Origin: Bacteroidota bacterium
GTDB lineage: Bacteria > Bacteroidota > Ignavibacteria > UBA10030 > UBA6906
DNA: 36,361 bases
Assembly (NCBI GenBank): GCA_020846365.1
Contig: JADLEA010000415.1
Location: forward strand, 1-36,361
Reading direction: 5' to 3'
Position numbers and translations under genes: made by a program. Position 1 is the stretch's first letter; every line of letters starts with the position of its first letter. Shown here one piece after another: positions 1 to 9,727 of the stretch. The notes beneath the pieces are model-generated. The model searched no databases, was not told the DNA's origin, and saw only the letters and a list, made by a program, of their open reading frames with translations.

Positions 1-743
1 AGCTGCTGCTCGAGCGCGCGTTGCTCCGTGACGTCACGGTGCGACCCCAGATACCCCACGACGTTTCCGTCCACGTCCATGATCGGAGAGATCAGGAGCT
101 GCGTATACAGCGGTTCGCCGTCCTTGCGGCGGTTCTCGATTTCACCGTTCCAGATCCTCCCGGCGCTGATGGTCGTCCAGACGCGCTCCCAGAATTCCCT
201 GCCGTACTTCTTGCTGGAAATGATGCTGGGATTGCGGCCGATGAGTTCTTCCTTGGTGAACCCCGTCGTGCGTTCGAACGCCGGGTTCACGTAGATCATT
301 CTCCCCTGGGCATCGGTGATCTGGATGGGGTTGACCGTATAGTGGACCACGTTGGCAAAACGGAGCAGATCCAGTTCGCGCTGCTTGGATCCCGAGATAT
401 CCCTTCCGAACACCAGATACTGTCGGTCGGCCTCAACCCCCATGCAATTCACGTACACCAGGGCATCCATGGCCCTGCGACCGTCCTGGCGGAACCGGAC
501 TTCAGTTTCACAAGAGCGGTTGGTATCGTCGAGGACATCGAAGGGAGGACGTGGCGAATCGGGGGTCAGCAGAGACGCAAAAGGGATGGAGCCGTCGAGT
601 TGAGCAGGGAGACCGGTCACTGCCCGTGCCCGTTGGTTGCAGTCCAGGATCTTCTGATCCGCAGAGATGACAAAACACATATCGGGAACGATATCCAGAA
701 GATCGCGGAGAGACTCAGCCGCAGACGGAGAAAGAGCCTTCAT
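1..743 (-). CDS. PAS-domain sensor protein (signal transduction; C-terminus truncated by window edge)
   Basis: Reverse-strand translation from ATG at 743: MKALSPSAAESLRDLLDIVPDMCFVISADQKILDCNQRARAVTG...GRMIYVNPAFERTTGFTKEELIGRNPSIISSKKYGREFWERVWTTISAGRIWNGEIENRRKDGEPLYTQLLISPIMDVDGNVVGYLGSHRDVTEQRALEQQ, typical PAS/PAC motifs. Absent from the ORF track because it runs off the edge. Confidence 0.85.
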   Translation of the reverse strand, partial: MKALSPSAAESLRDLLDIVPDMCFVISADQKILDCNQRARAVTGLPAQLDGSIPFASLLTPDSPRPPFDVLDDTNRSCETEVRFRQDGRRAMDALVYVNCMGVEADRQYLVFGRDISGSKQRELDLLRFANVVHYTVNPIQITDAQGRMIYVNPAFERTTGFTKEELIGRNPSIISSKKYGREFWERVWTTISAGRIWNGEIENRRKDGEPLYTQLLISPIMDVDGNVVGYLGSHRDVTEQRALEQQ

Positions 744-749
744 CGCTTC

Positions 750-778
750 ATAATACCAAGAAATGCCCTGAGGTTCAA
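750..778 (-). promoter_or_regulatory. sigma70-like promoter for the PAS sensor: TTGAAC-N17-TATTAT
   Basis: Reverse strand reads TTGAAC ctcagggcatttcttgg TATTAT, then 6 nt (gaagcg), then ATG at 743. Confidence 0.6.
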
Positions 779-830
779 GCGAAGGGAACCTGCACCCCTT
801 ATGGGGCAGCGCCCAACCGGGCACACCGTC

Positions 831-864
831 AAAAACAAACGGCGGGCCGCTTGCGCAACCCGCC
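831..864 (-). terminator. Intrinsic terminator downstream of ahcY
   Basis: Reverse strand GGCGGG-ttgcgcaagcgg-CCCGCC followed by GTTTGTTTTT, about 30 nt after the ahcY stop codon. Confidence 0.7.
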
Positions 865-894
865 GTGGTCCTGCACAACGTCTCTGTCCCGGGA

Positions 895-2175
895 CTACGT
901 GCCCGAGCTGTAATCCTCGATGTACTTGAGCTGGTCGGGGGTCAGTTTGTCGATCTTGATCCCGTTCGTTCCCAGTTTCACGCGCGCGATTTCCTGATCC
1001 TGGGCTTCGGGAATGTCGTGCACGGTGTTCTCCAGCCGCACGCCCTTCTTATGCAATTCCGCCAGCCGGAGCTGTGACATGAACTGGTTCGCAAACGACA
1101 TGTCCATCACTTCCGAAGGATGTCCCTCCGCCGCGGCGAGGTTCACCAGGCGTCCCTGGGCGAGCAGATAAATCCGCCGGCCGTCTTTCGTGACATACTC
1201 TTCGTTGTTCTCCCGGATCTCACGTTTCCCTTTCGTCACGGAAAGCAGATCGGGAAGATTGATTTCGCAGTCGTAGTGGCCGGTGTTCGAGACGATCGCC
1301 CCATCCTTCATGGATTGGAAGTGCCGTTTGACGATCACGTCTTTGACGCCCGTGGCGGTCACGAAGATGTCGCCCACCTTCGCGGCATCATCCATCTTCA
1401 TCACACGGAACCCTTCCAACGTGGCCTTCAGGGCGGCAGTCGGCTTGACTTCCGTCACGATCACGTTGGCACCGAGGCCTTTTGCGCGCTGCGCGACGCC
1501 GCGCCCGCAATGGCCGAATCCCGCGACGACGATGTTCTTTCCGGCGAGGAGCACGCTCGTCGCGCGGAGGATGCCGTCCAGCGTCGACTGGCCCGTACCG
1601 TAGACGTTGTCAAAGTCCCACTTTGTTTCCGCGTCGTTCACCGCAATCACCGGATACCGCAATGCTCCGTCCGCGGCCATTGCGCGGAGACGGTGCACGC
1701 CCGTGGTGGTCTCTTCCGTGCCTCCGATGACGAACTTCTGGGCGAATTCCGGGTGGGATTTGTGAATCGTGAAGATCAGATCCGCGCCGTCATCCAGAGT
1801 GAGGTTGGGATGGAATTTCAACGTCTGCTCGATGCACCAGTAGAATTCCTTCACGTTCATGCCGTGCCAGGCAAAGATGGACACGCCCTGGGCCGCCAGC
1901 GCCGCGGCCACCGCATCATTGGTGGAGAGCGGGTTGCAGCCGCTCCAGCTCACGTCCGCTCCGGCCGCAACAAACGTCTTCACCAGGACTGCGGTCTCTT
2001 TGGTCACATGCAGACATCCGGCGATCCGGTACCCCTTGAACGGTTTGGTTTTCTTGTACTTCTCCTGAAGCGCCATGAGCACCGGCATGCGCGACTCGGC
2101 CCACTCGATGAGTCGCGTACCTTCCTTGGCCATCTTCAGGTCACGGACTTTGTATTTGCCGACTTTCTGATCCAT
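895..2175 (-). CDS. ahcY: Adenosylhomocysteinase (S-adenosylhomocysteine hydrolase)
   Basis: 426 aa with SAHH motifs (AGCLHVTKETAVLVKTFVAAGADVSWSGCNPLSTNDAVAAALA; VVAGFGHCGRGVAQRAKGLGANVIVTE; SNTGHYDCEI). Confidence 0.97.
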   Translation of the reverse strand: MDQKVGKYKVRDLKMAKEGTRLIEWAESRMPVLMALQEKYKKTKPFKGYRIAGCLHVTKETAVLVKTFVAAGADVSWSGCNPLSTNDAVAAALAAQGVSIFAWHGMNVKEFYWCIEQTLKFHPNLTLDDGADLIFTIHKSHPEFAQKFVIGGTEETTTGVHRLRAMAADGALRYPVIAVNDAETKWDFDNVYGTGQSTLDGILRATSVLLAGKNIVVAGFGHCGRGVAQRAKGLGANVIVTEVKPTAALKATLEGFRVMKMDDAAKVGDIFVTATGVKDVIVKRHFQSMKDGAIVSNTGHYDCEINLPDLLSVTKGKREIRENNEEYVTKDGRRIYLLAQGRLVNLAAAEGHPSEVMDMSFANQFMSQLRLAELHKKGVRLENTVHDIPEAQDQEIARVKLGTNGIKIDKLTPDQLKYIEDYSSGT

Positions 2176-2220
2176 ACGTTCTCGTACCTTCTGAATGAAG
2201 AATGTGTTCCGGGTATCCCG

Positions 2221-3363
2221 TTATTTAATCGCCTTGAGGATCGTGTTCACGAGGTCCAGCTTCTCCCACGTGAATTCCTTTTCGGTCCGTCCGAAATGGC
2301 CGTAGGCAGCAGTCTTCCTGTAAATCGGGCGGAGGAGGTCGAGCCGCTTGATGATCCCCCGCGGGGTCATATCGACTTCATTGACAATCACCTTCTCCAG
2401 CTCCATATCAGGTATTCTGCCTGTGCCGTAGGTATTGACGTGCACAGAGACCGGTTCGGCGACGCCGATGGCATACGCCACCTGGATCAAACACTCGTCC
2501 GCCAGGCCGGACGCCACGAGGTTCTTGGCAAGGTGGCGCGTGGCATACGCCGCGCTGCGGTCCACCTTCGAAGGGTCTTTTCCCGAAAAGGCGCCGCCGC
2601 CATGCGGAGCCCGCCCGCCATAGGTGTCCACGATGATCTTGCGCCCCGTGAGCCCGGTGTCCCCATGCGGTCCGCCGATCTCAAAGCGGCCGGTGGGGTT
2701 CACGTGAATCACGGTGTTCTTGTCCAGCATCTCCTCAGGAAGAACCTTGCGAATGACATGCTTGATGACATCCTCGCGGATCTTCTTCTGCGTCACGTCG
2801 GGATCGTGCTGCGTGGAGACCACGATGGTGTGCACCCGCACCGGTTTTCTGCCGTGGTATTCGATCGTCACCTGCGATTTGGCATCGGGACGCAGGTAGG
2901 GCATCAGCTTGTTCTCTTTTTTCCGGATATCGGAGAGCCGTTTTACCAGCTTGTGCGCAAACATGATCGGCATCGGCATGTACTCGGGCGTTTCGCTGGA
3001 GGCGTACCCGAACATCATTCCCTGGTCACCCGCCCCGCCCGTGTCCACCCCCCGGGCAATGTCCGGTGACTGCGAATGAATACTGGAAATGACCGAGCAG
3101 GATTCCCCGTCGAATCGATAGTCCGCCTTGGTATAGCCGATATCATGGATCACCTTGCGGACAAGGTCCTGCACTTCTATGTATGCTTTCGTCGTGATTT
3201 CACCTCCGACAAACGCCAGACCCGTCGTCACAAAGCTCTCGCACGCCACACGGGAATGCTTGTCTTGTGCCAGGATTGCGTCCAGCACAGCATCCGAAAT
3301 CTGGTCGCACACCTTGTCAGGGTGTCCCTCGGAGACGGACTCGGACGTAAACAGATAGGACAT
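2221..3363 (-). CDS. metK: S-adenosylmethionine synthetase
   Basis: 380 aa; [58 protein letters not shown]. Confidence 0.97.
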   Translation of the reverse strand: MSYLFTSESVSEGHPDKVCDQISDAVLDAILAQDKHSRVACESFVTTGLAFVGGEITTKAYIEVQDLVRKVIHDIGYTKADYRFDGESCSVISSIHSQSPDIARGVDTGGAGDQGMMFGYASSETPEYMPMPIMFAHKLVKRLSDIRKKENKLMPYLRPDAKSQVTIEYHGRKPVRVHTIVVSTQHDPDVTQKKIREDVIKHVIRKVLPEEMLDKNTVIHVNPTGRFEIGGPHGDTGLTGRKIIVDTYGGRAPHGGGAFSGKDPSKVDRSAAYATRHLAKNLVASGLADECLIQVAYAIGVAEPVSVHVNTYGTGRIPDMELEKVIVNEVDMTPRGIIKRLDLLRPIYRKTAAYGHFGRTEKEFTWEKLDLVNTILKAIK

Positions 3364-3392
3364 GGAGTACCTCAGCTGTGATCGATACGTGA

Positions 3393-4370
3393 CTATTGGA
3401 ATTCAAGTTCCGAAGCATCGCCGACGTTGAAGCGTTTGTAACTCCCCTTCACCATGGCGCCGTTGCCGATGATCGAGTTTTCCAGAAGCACCCTCCCCAC
3501 CCGGGCCTGCGACCCGATGATGGAGTTGCGGATGACGGCTTCGCTGATTTCCGCGCCGTCGCCGACCGTGGTGTTCGGGCCGATCACGCAATTGCACAAC
3601 ACAGCGTTCGGAGCGATGTACACGGGTTCGGAAATCACGACACCCTCCATGGGGCGAAAGGTGGAGTGCCCCTCCAGCAATGCGCGGTTGGTGGAGAGCA
3701 TGGTTTCCGGTTTCCCGCAATCATACCATCCTTCAACGGGAAATGTCTCCATCCGCTCACCCCGGTCAATCATCATCTGCAACACGTCCGTCAATTGGTA
3801 CTCCCCCTTCGTCCGGATATCGCGGGAGACGACTTCATCCAGGCAGGCACGCAACAGGGGCGTATTATGGATATGATAGAGTCCCACCACGGCAAGATTG
3901 CTGGTGGGGCGTTCGGGTTTCTCCACCAGACGGACGATCGCGCCGTCGAGCACCTCTGCGACGCCGAAACGCCGCGGATCTTCGACCATTTTCACCCCGA
4001 GTGCCGACACCGGTTTCTTCAGCACCGGACGCAGGTCCACGTCGAAAATCGTATCCCCCAGAATGATGAGGATGGGCTCATCCTTCAGGGCATGGCGTGC
4101 CGTGTAGATCGCGTGCCCCAGCCCCAGGGGCATCTCCTGCTCAATAAAATCCACCGGAAGCTTCGGATACGCGGCCTCTACGAACTCAATGATCCGCTCG
4201 CTCATATGCCCAACGACCACTGTCGCCGAGGTCACGCCGTCAGCGACCACCTTGTCCATGATATGCCCGAGAATGGGTTTCCCGGCCACGTTGAGCAGCA
4301 CTTTGGGGTGCGTGAACGTGTGCGGGCGAAGGCGCGTCCCAATCCCCGCGACCGGTATGATGGCATGCAT
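3393..4370 (-). CDS. Sugar nucleotidyltransferase (NDP-sugar synthase / glucose-1-phosphate thymidylyltransferase-like) with C-terminal left-handed beta-helix repeats
   Basis: [41 protein letters not shown] nucleotidyltransferase motif; hexapeptide-like C-terminus ([55 protein letters not shown]). Confidence 0.9.
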   Translation of the reverse strand: MHAIIPVAGIGTRLRPHTFTHPKVLLNVAGKPILGHIMDKVVADGVTSATVVVGHMSERIIEFVEAAYPKLPVDFIEQEMPLGLGHAIYTARHALKDEPILIILGDTIFDVDLRPVLKKPVSALGVKMVEDPRRFGVAEVLDGAIVRLVEKPERPTSNLAVVGLYHIHNTPLLRACLDEVVSRDIRTKGEYQLTDVLQMMIDRGERMETFPVEGWYDCGKPETMLSTNRALLEGHSTFRPMEGVVISEPVYIAPNAVLCNCVIGPNTTVGDGAEISEAVIRNSIIGSQARVGRVLLENSIIGNGAMVKGSYKRFNVGDASELEFQ

Positions 4371-4400
4371 AGTGTGGATTCCGGCTTAAAAAATCACTTC

Positions 4401-4429
4401 ATGGTACACAACTCTCGAGTGATAAGCAA
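4401..4429 (-). promoter_or_regulatory. Putative promoter for the nucleotidyltransferase-metK-ahcY operon: TTGCTT-N17-TACCAT
   Basis: Reverse strand TTGCTT atcactcgagagttgtg TACCAT, about 30 nt upstream of ATG at 4370. Confidence 0.4.
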
Positions 4430-4445
4430 CCTGCCCCGGCCCATC

Positions 4446-4461
4446 TGTGACCACCGTCACG
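4446..4461. promoter_or_regulatory. CRP-consensus-like palindrome TGTGA-N6-TCACG in a divergent intergenic region
   Basis: TGTGACCACCGTCACG matches TGTGA-N6-TCACA at 9 of 10 consensus positions; lies just upstream of the idi -35. Confidence 0.45.
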
Positions 4462-4464
4462 GGA

Positions 4465-4493
4465 TTGAAATTCGGGAGTGAATTGCGTATGTT
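4465..4493 (+). promoter_or_regulatory. sigma70-like promoter for idi: TTGAAA-N17-TATGTT
   Basis: TTGAAA ttcgggagtgaattgcg TATGTT with ATG at 4531. Confidence 0.6.
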
Positions 4494-4530
4494 GAGCGCA
4501 AGCAACCGGAGCACAACGCCACCGACCTGC

Positions 4531-5586
4531 ATGCCCAAACGATCCCCTCCCCGCGGTACCGTTGCCCGGAAGGCCCAGCACGTTGACCTCGTCCTGAAGA
4601 GGAACGTGACGTTTCGTTCCAAGACCACCGGGCTTGAAGAGTGGGAGTTCGTGCACAACGCGCTCCCGGAGCTCGATCTTGCGCAGGTCGATTGCTCGAC
4701 GGTGTTTCTTGGCCACGCCCTCTCCGCGCCGCTGATGGTTTCGTGCATGACCGGCGGTTACGCAGGGGCCGGGAGAATCAACCGCGATCTTGCGGCGGTC
4801 TGCGCCGAGGCCCGCATCGCCATGGGCGTCGGAAGTCAACGCCAGGCCCTCGAAGACACCACCTTTCATAAGACCTTCTCTGTCGTTCGCGACGTGGCGC
4901 CCGGCATCCCCATCGTAGGGAACATCGGCGCCGCGGAAATCGCCTCGGCACACCGTACCGATGCGATCCTGCGCCTCCTGAACCTGGTCAAAGGGGATGC
5001 GCTGGCGGTGCATCTGAATCCGCTCCAGGAGTTCCTTCAACCTGAAGGGACGCCGCAGTTCAGTGGCGTCCTCGAAGGCATCGCCCTCCTGGTGCGCGAA
5101 CTCCCCGTACCCGTGATCGTCAAGGAAGTCGGCGCGGGTCTATCGCGGGACGTTGTCCGCCGTCTCCTGGATGCTGGAGTGCGATACATCGACGTTGCGG
5201 GCGCTGGAGGAACGAGCTGGGCAGGTGTGGAAATTCTCCGCCGTGATGCGTCGGACCGGCGGGAGACTTTCTGGGATTGGGGCGTGCCCACGGCAACGGC
5301 AGTACGCGAGGCCGCATCCCTCCGCACCGGGTCGCTCCGTTTCACGCTTATTGCCTCCGGCGGCATCGGCTCCGGCATGGACATGGCCCGGTGCATTGCT
5401 CTCGGGGCTGATCTCGTCGGCTCTGCCCGGCCGATGCTCGAAGCGCTCCGCGCCGGCGGGCGGGCGCGATTGCTGCAACAGATACAGCGATGGATGGAAG
5501 ACCTCAGAGGCGTCATGTTTCTTACCGGGGCACGGACGATCGCCGACCTGCAAACACGACCTCTCGTCAGGAGATCCAACCCGTGA
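4531..5586 (+). CDS. fni: Type 2 isopentenyl-diphosphate delta-isomerase (FMN-dependent)
   Basis: RKAQHVDLVLKRNVTFRSKTTGLEEWEFVHNALPELDLAQVD...MTGGYAGAGRINRDLAAVC...MGVGSQRQAL...VHLNPLQEFLQPEG...GAGGTSWAGVE...IASGGIGSGMDMARCIALGADLVGSARPML. The track start (4447) lies upstream of the promoter, so the internal ATG at 4531 is preferred. Confidence 0.93.
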   Translation: MPKRSPPRGTVARKAQHVDLVLKRNVTFRSKTTGLEEWEFVHNALPELDLAQVDCSTVFLGHALSAPLMVSCMTGGYAGAGRINRDLAAVCAEARIAMGVGSQRQALEDTTFHKTFSVVRDVAPGIPIVGNIGAAEIASAHRTDAILRLLNLVKGDALAVHLNPLQEFLQPEGTPQFSGVLEGIALLVRELPVPVIVKEVGAGLSRDVVRRLLDAGVRYIDVAGAGGTSWAGVEILRRDASDRRETFWDWGVPTATAVREAASLRTGSLRFTLIASGGIGSGMDMARCIALGADLVGSARPMLEALRAGGRARLLQQIQRWMEDLRGVMFLTGARTIADLQTRPLVRRSNP

Positions 5587-6599
5587 CCGAGGAACACTTC
5601 CGTCGCCGATACTTCCGGTTGAGAACCCGCGTGGACCGGTACCTTGCTTCCCTCATCACGGAACGTACTCCCAGGCAGCTTCACGAGGCATGCGCGTATG
5701 TGCTAACAGGAGGGGGGAAACGCCTGAGAGCCGCTCTGGTTCTGCTGGCAGCTGAGGCCGTGGGAGGTTCGACCGCAAAGGCACTCCCAGCCGGCGCAGC
5801 CGTCGAAATCATGCACAACTTCACCCTGGTGCATGACGATATCATGGACCATGCCCGTACCCGCCGCGGACGGCCGACCGTACACGTCCGCTGGGATCTG
5901 AACACCGCGCTTCTGGCCGGAGACACGCTCCTTGCCGTTGCGTACGAGCAGTTGCTCAAGACCGCCGTCGAGGATCAGGAAGCTCTCCTCCGGCTGTTCA
6001 CCAGGAGCGTCATTGGCGTGTGTGAAGGTCAGGCCTTTGATCTTGAATTCGAGCGACGCAATGACATCACGGTGGACGACTACTTCGCCATGATCGACCT
6101 CAAGACCGGGCTGCTGATCTCCGTGGCCGCCGAGCTCGGAGCCAGAATCGGGGGCGGATCCGTTCGCGACGTGAACCGTTTGAGTACCTTTGGCCGCTAC
6201 TTGGGCCGCGCCTTTCAATTGCAGGATGACCTTCTGGACGTCGTCGGCGACGAAAAGCGGTTTGGAAAGACCATCGGCGGGGATATTCTGGAGGGGAAAC
6301 GGACCTTTCTCCTGCTTACGGCGCGGGAACGGGCGCGGAAGTCCGACAAGGTCCTGCTGGACCGCGTGCTGAGGCGCAAGACGATTCCTCCCGCCCGCAC
6401 GGAGTCACCCGCACAAAGGCGGGAGCTCATTGCCACAGTCCGGTCGCTCTACGATGCATACGGCGTTATCAGGGACACCGAGGCCGCGGTGATGCGCCAT
6501 ACACGGCGGGCAACGGGATCTCTCGACACGCTCCCCCGCACGCCGGCAAGGGAGATGCTCCACGCCCTGGCCCGTACGCTCGTTCACAGAGAGACCTGA
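5583..6599 (+). CDS. Polyprenyl synthetase (farnesyl/geranylgeranyl/octaprenyl diphosphate synthase family)
   Basis: GGGKRLRAALVLLAAEAVGG, LVHDDIMDHARTRRGRPTVH (first Asp-rich motif), FQLQDDLLDVVGDEKRFGKTIGGDILEGKRTFLLL (second Asp-rich motif). GTG start at 5583 gives a 4-nt GTGA overlap with the fni stop. Confidence 0.93.
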   Translation: MTEEHFRRRYFRLRTRVDRYLASLITERTPRQLHEACAYVLTGGGKRLRAALVLLAAEAVGGSTAKALPAGAAVEIMHNFTLVHDDIMDHARTRRGRPTVHVRWDLNTALLAGDTLLAVAYEQLLKTAVEDQEALLRLFTRSVIGVCEGQAFDLEFERRNDITVDDYFAMIDLKTGLLISVAAELGARIGGGSVRDVNRLSTFGRYLGRAFQLQDDLLDVVGDEKRFGKTIGGDILEGKRTFLLLTARERARKSDKVLLDRVLRRKTIPPARTESPAQRRELIATVRSLYDAYGVIRDTEAAVMRHTRRATGSLDTLPRTPAREMLHALARTLVHRET

Positions 6600-6606
6600 G
6601 CCGTCC

Positions 6607-6873
6607 ATGATCGAGCGCACCGTCATCATCGTGAACAAGGCGGGTCTGCATACCCGGCCCGCTGCGGCAATCGTGAAAACCGCCTCGCGCTACAAAGCGG
6701 ACTTCACCATCAAGAAAGGCGTTTTCGAGATCAACGGCAAAAGCATCATAGGCGTCATGACCCTTGCCGCCGAGCAAGGATCGTCTCTGCTCCTGGTCTT
6801 CAGCGGCCCGGATGAGGAACAGGCGGCCGAAGCAATGGTGGAACTGTTCGAACAGGGTTTCGGGGAGAACTGA
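6607..6873 (+). CDS. ptsH: Phosphocarrier protein HPr
   Basis: 88 aa; active-site GLHTRPAA and Ser46-region NGKSIIGVMTLAAEQGS. Confidence 0.95.
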   Translation: MIERTVIIVNKAGLHTRPAAAIVKTASRYKADFTIKKGVFEINGKSIIGVMTLAAEQGSSLLLVFSGPDEEQAAEAMVELFEQGFGEN

Positions 6874-6874
6874 A

Positions 6875-8638
6875 ATGATGGACGCAACGCTCACGCAGGC
6901 CGAAATCATCTTCAAGGGCATCGCTGCCGCTCCGGGCATCGCCGTCGGGCCGGTGTACCTCTATTCTAAGGTGGTCCCGGAGGTGAACGCCCGCGCGATC
7001 GCACCCGATGACGTCCCGGCAGAAATCGAGCGCCTGCGAAACGCCAACGCACGGGCGGAAAAAGAGCTCCGCAAGATCCACGCGTTCGCCGAGCAGAAGC
7101 TCGGCTCAACCAGCGCGACGATTTTTGAAGCGCAGATCATGATCCTGGGCGACACCATCCTCATGGGCACCATCGAGCGCAGGATCGCCGATGAGCTCCA
7201 GAATGCGGAATTCATCGTCCACGATGAGATCAGCAAGTACAAACACCTGATGCTTGCCGCCACCGATGAATACATGCACGAGCGGGCGCACGATGTGGAT
7301 GACGTCATGAACAGGATCATCCGGAACATCCAGGACCAGAAGCTCATCTCCCGACTGGAAGGAACCTCCGTCATCGTTTCCGAAACCCTGACCCCGGCCG
7401 ATACCGTCATCTTCAGCCGGAACCAGGTGCTGGGCTACGCCACCGACCTGGGCGGCGTCACCTCACACGCAGCCCTCCTCTCCCGGTCACTGAAAATCCC
7501 CGCGGTGGTCGGCCTGCGCAACGCCACGAAGCAGGTCAAGACCGGCGATTCCGTGGCCATCGACGGGTATGCCGGCGTGCTGATCCTCAATCCCTCTGCG
7601 ACGACGCGGGAAAATCTTGAAGTCAAAGCCGCCAGGTTCCGGGCGTTCGAGGAGAAGCTCGCGGATATTGCCGGATTGCCGGCAGAAACCATTGACCGGA
7701 AGCGCGTGGAGCTCTCCTCGAATCTTGAGTTTCCCGAGGAGATCGAATTTGCCAAGGTGCAGGGCACGGAAGGAGTCGGACTGTTCCGCACCGAAAGCCA
7801 GCTCATCGGCCGGCCGGATTATCCGAGCGAGGACGAACAGGCCCTCGTCTACACGCAGATCGCCAATGCTGCATACCCGCATCCGGTCATCTTCCGCACC
7901 TTCGACGTCGGCGGCGACAAACTCGCGCCCGATACACATCATGAAGAGAACCCGTTCCTCGGGTGGCGCGGCATACGTGTCCTGCTGGATCGGCCCGAGA
8001 TCTTCATGAATCAGCTTCGCGCCATCATCAGGGCGAGTGCCCGTCGAAATGTCCGGGTGATGTTCCCCATGGTGGCAACGCTCGAAGAGGTGCAGAAGGC
8101 CAAAGCGTACGTCCGGCAGGCCAAAGAAGAACTCCGCGCCAGGGGTGTTCCGTTCGACGCGCGGATCAAGATCGGCGTGATGATCGAAATTCCGGGTGCC
8201 GCGATCATGGCCGAACAGCTCGCAGCGGAAGTGCATTTCCTCAGCATCGGGACGAACGACCTCGTGCAATACATGATGGCGGTGGACCGCGGGAATGATT
8301 CCGTCGCCGCGCTCTACCAGCCCTTCAACCCCGCGGTCGTCCGGATACTCCACCATATCATCGAGGCGGCACACCGGAGACATGTCTGGGTCGGCGTCTG
8401 CGGCGAAATGGGAGGCGATCCCCTCGCAACGGTCCTGCTGGTGGGACTCGGCATCGATGAGCTCAGCGTCGTTCCACCCGTCCTCCCGGAAATCAAGAAG
8501 ATCATCAGGTCCATCAAGTACAAGGATGCACGACGCGTGGCGGACAAGGTGCTGGGCATGACACGCGAGCGCGATATCCGTGAGTATCTTTCATCGATCA
8601 TCAAGAACAAGGTCCCCGAAATACCTCTCGAAGTGTAA
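6875..8638 (+). CDS. ptsI: Phosphoenolpyruvate-protein phosphotransferase (PTS enzyme I)
   Basis: GGVTSHAALLSRSLKIPAVVGL (phospho-His motif), FRTESQLIGR, FRTFDVGGDKLAPD, MFPMVATLEEV, FLSIGTNDLVQYMMAVDRGN, VGVCGEMGGDP. MMDATLTQ start chosen over the upstream frame, which overlaps ptsH. Confidence 0.96.
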   Translation: MMDATLTQAEIIFKGIAAAPGIAVGPVYLYSKVVPEVNARAIAPDDVPAEIERLRNANARAEKELRKIHAFAEQKLGSTSATIFEAQIMILGDTILMGTIERRIADELQNAEFIVHDEISKYKHLMLAATDEYMHERAHDVDDVMNRIIRNIQDQKLISRLEGTSVIVSETLTPADTVIFSRNQVLGYATDLGGVTSHAALLSRSLKIPAVVGLRNATKQVKTGDSVAIDGYAGVLILNPSATTRENLEVKAARFRAFEEKLADIAGLPAETIDRKRVELSSNLEFPEEIEFAKVQGTEGVGLFRTESQLIGRPDYPSEDEQALVYTQIANAAYPHPVIFRTFDVGGDKLAPDTHHEENPFLGWRGIRVLLDRPEIFMNQLRAIIRASARRNVRVMFPMVATLEEVQKAKAYVRQAKEELRARGVPFDARIKIGVMIEIPGAAIMAEQLAAEVHFLSIGTNDLVQYMMAVDRGNDSVAALYQPFNPAVVRILHHIIEAAHRRHVWVGVCGEMGGDPLATVLLVGLGIDELSVVPPVLPEIKKIIRSIKYKDARRVADKVLGMTRERDIREYLSSIIKNKVPEIPLEV

Positions 8639-8674
8639 ACCGGCCGACGGCCACCAGTGAAAAGAAAGGATCAC

Positions 8675-9727
8675 ATGGACTCCGAATCCATTGCCCGCGT
8701 AGACAAGGCCAACATGTTTAGTTTGCTCCGCGGTTTCCCCCAACAGGTTTCCGAGGCGCTGGAGATCGGCCGGAACGCCGGGGTACGGCTCCGGGCGACC
8801 GGCATCCACAACATCGTCGTGTGTGGACTCGGCGGCTCGGCCATCGGCGGAGACCTGCTCCGTTCGTATCTTGCCGACGAGCTGAAGATCCCGTTTCTTG
8901 TCAACCGCAACTATACGCTTCCGAAATTCGTGGGTCCGGATACCCTCGTCATCATCTCGAGTTACTCCGGGAACACAGAGGAAACCAACGCGGCGCACCG
9001 CGAGGCCCTCAGGCGCAAAGCGCGCATTTTGTGCATTTCGTCGAACGGGACGACCGAAGTGCTTGCGCGGAAGGCGCGTACGCCCTTCATCAAAGTCCCC
9101 GGCGGCCTCCCCCCCCGGGCAGCACTCGGGTATGCATTCTTTCCGCTTCTCCTCACCCTCATGAACCTCGGCCTCGTCAAGAACAAACAGAAAGAGATCA
9201 AGGAGACCCTGTCGCTGCTCACCGTCAAGGCCGGCGAGTACACGTCGCCGGATCCCGCGTCGAACCGTGCGCTGGCACTCGCCCAGGAGATCAAGCACCG
9301 CATCGTGGTGTGCTACTCTTCAACGGAGCGATTCGACACCGTGAATACACGCTGGCGTGGCCAGATCGCAGAGAACGGCAAGGCACTTGCGTTCGGCCAC
9401 GTCCTGCCCGAAATGAATCACAACGAACTGGTGGGATGGAAGGTGCTGGAGAACGAGATGCAGGAGATGGCCGTGCTCTTCCTGCGCGACAAAGCGGACC
9501 ACCCTCGTGTGCAGATCCGCATGGGCATCACCAGGGAGATCATCGGGAAGCACACGTCGCACGTTACGGAGGTATGGAGCGAGGGGAATGGGCTCCTGGC
9601 CCGCATGTTTTCGCTGATCTACCTTGGCGACTGGGTAAGCTACTACCTGGCCATCCTTCACGAAGAGGATCCGACGCCGGTCGAGGTGATCAACTATCTC
9701 AAAACGGAGCTCGGGAAGGTGACATGA
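8675..9727 (+). CDS. Bifunctional phosphoglucose/phosphomannose isomerase (SIS domain)
   Basis: VVCGLGGSAIGGDLLRSYLADEL...LVIISSYSGNTEETNAAHREALRRKARILCISSNG; C-terminal PGI/PMI region (MNHNELVGW, LHEEDPTPVEVINYLKTEL). Confidence 0.92.
   Translation: MDSESIARVDKANMFSLLRGFPQQVSEALEIGRNAGVRLRATGIHNIVVCGLGGSAIGGDLLRSYLADELKIPFLVNRNYTLPKFVGPDTLVIISSYSGNTEETNAAHREALRRKARILCISSNGTTEVLARKARTPFIKVPGGLPPRAALGYAFFPLLLTLMNLGLVKNKQKEIKETLSLLTVKAGEYTSPDPASNRALALAQEIKHRIVVCYSSTERFDTVNTRWRGQIAENGKALAFGHVLPEMNHNELVGWKVLENEMQEMAVLFLRDKADHPRVQIRMGITREIIGKHTSHVTEVWSEGNGLLARMFSLIYLGDWVSYYLAILHEEDPTPVEVINYLKTELGKVT

Noticed and set aside
21-929. 302-aa plus-strand ORF
   Set aside because: Antisense to the PAS-domain protein, whose minus-strand translation has clear PAS/PAC motifs.
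1120-3069. 649-aa plus-strand ORF in the track
   Set aside because: Antisense to the well-supported ahcY and metK genes; Arg/His-rich composition typical of antisense frames in GC-rich DNA.
3396-4481. 361-aa plus-strand ORF
   Set aside because: Antisense shadow of the sugar nucleotidyltransferase.
9109-9116. C8 tract inside the PGI/PMI gene as a phase-variation site
   Set aside because: Interior of a conserved metabolic enzyme (GGLPPRAALGYA); more likely compositional.
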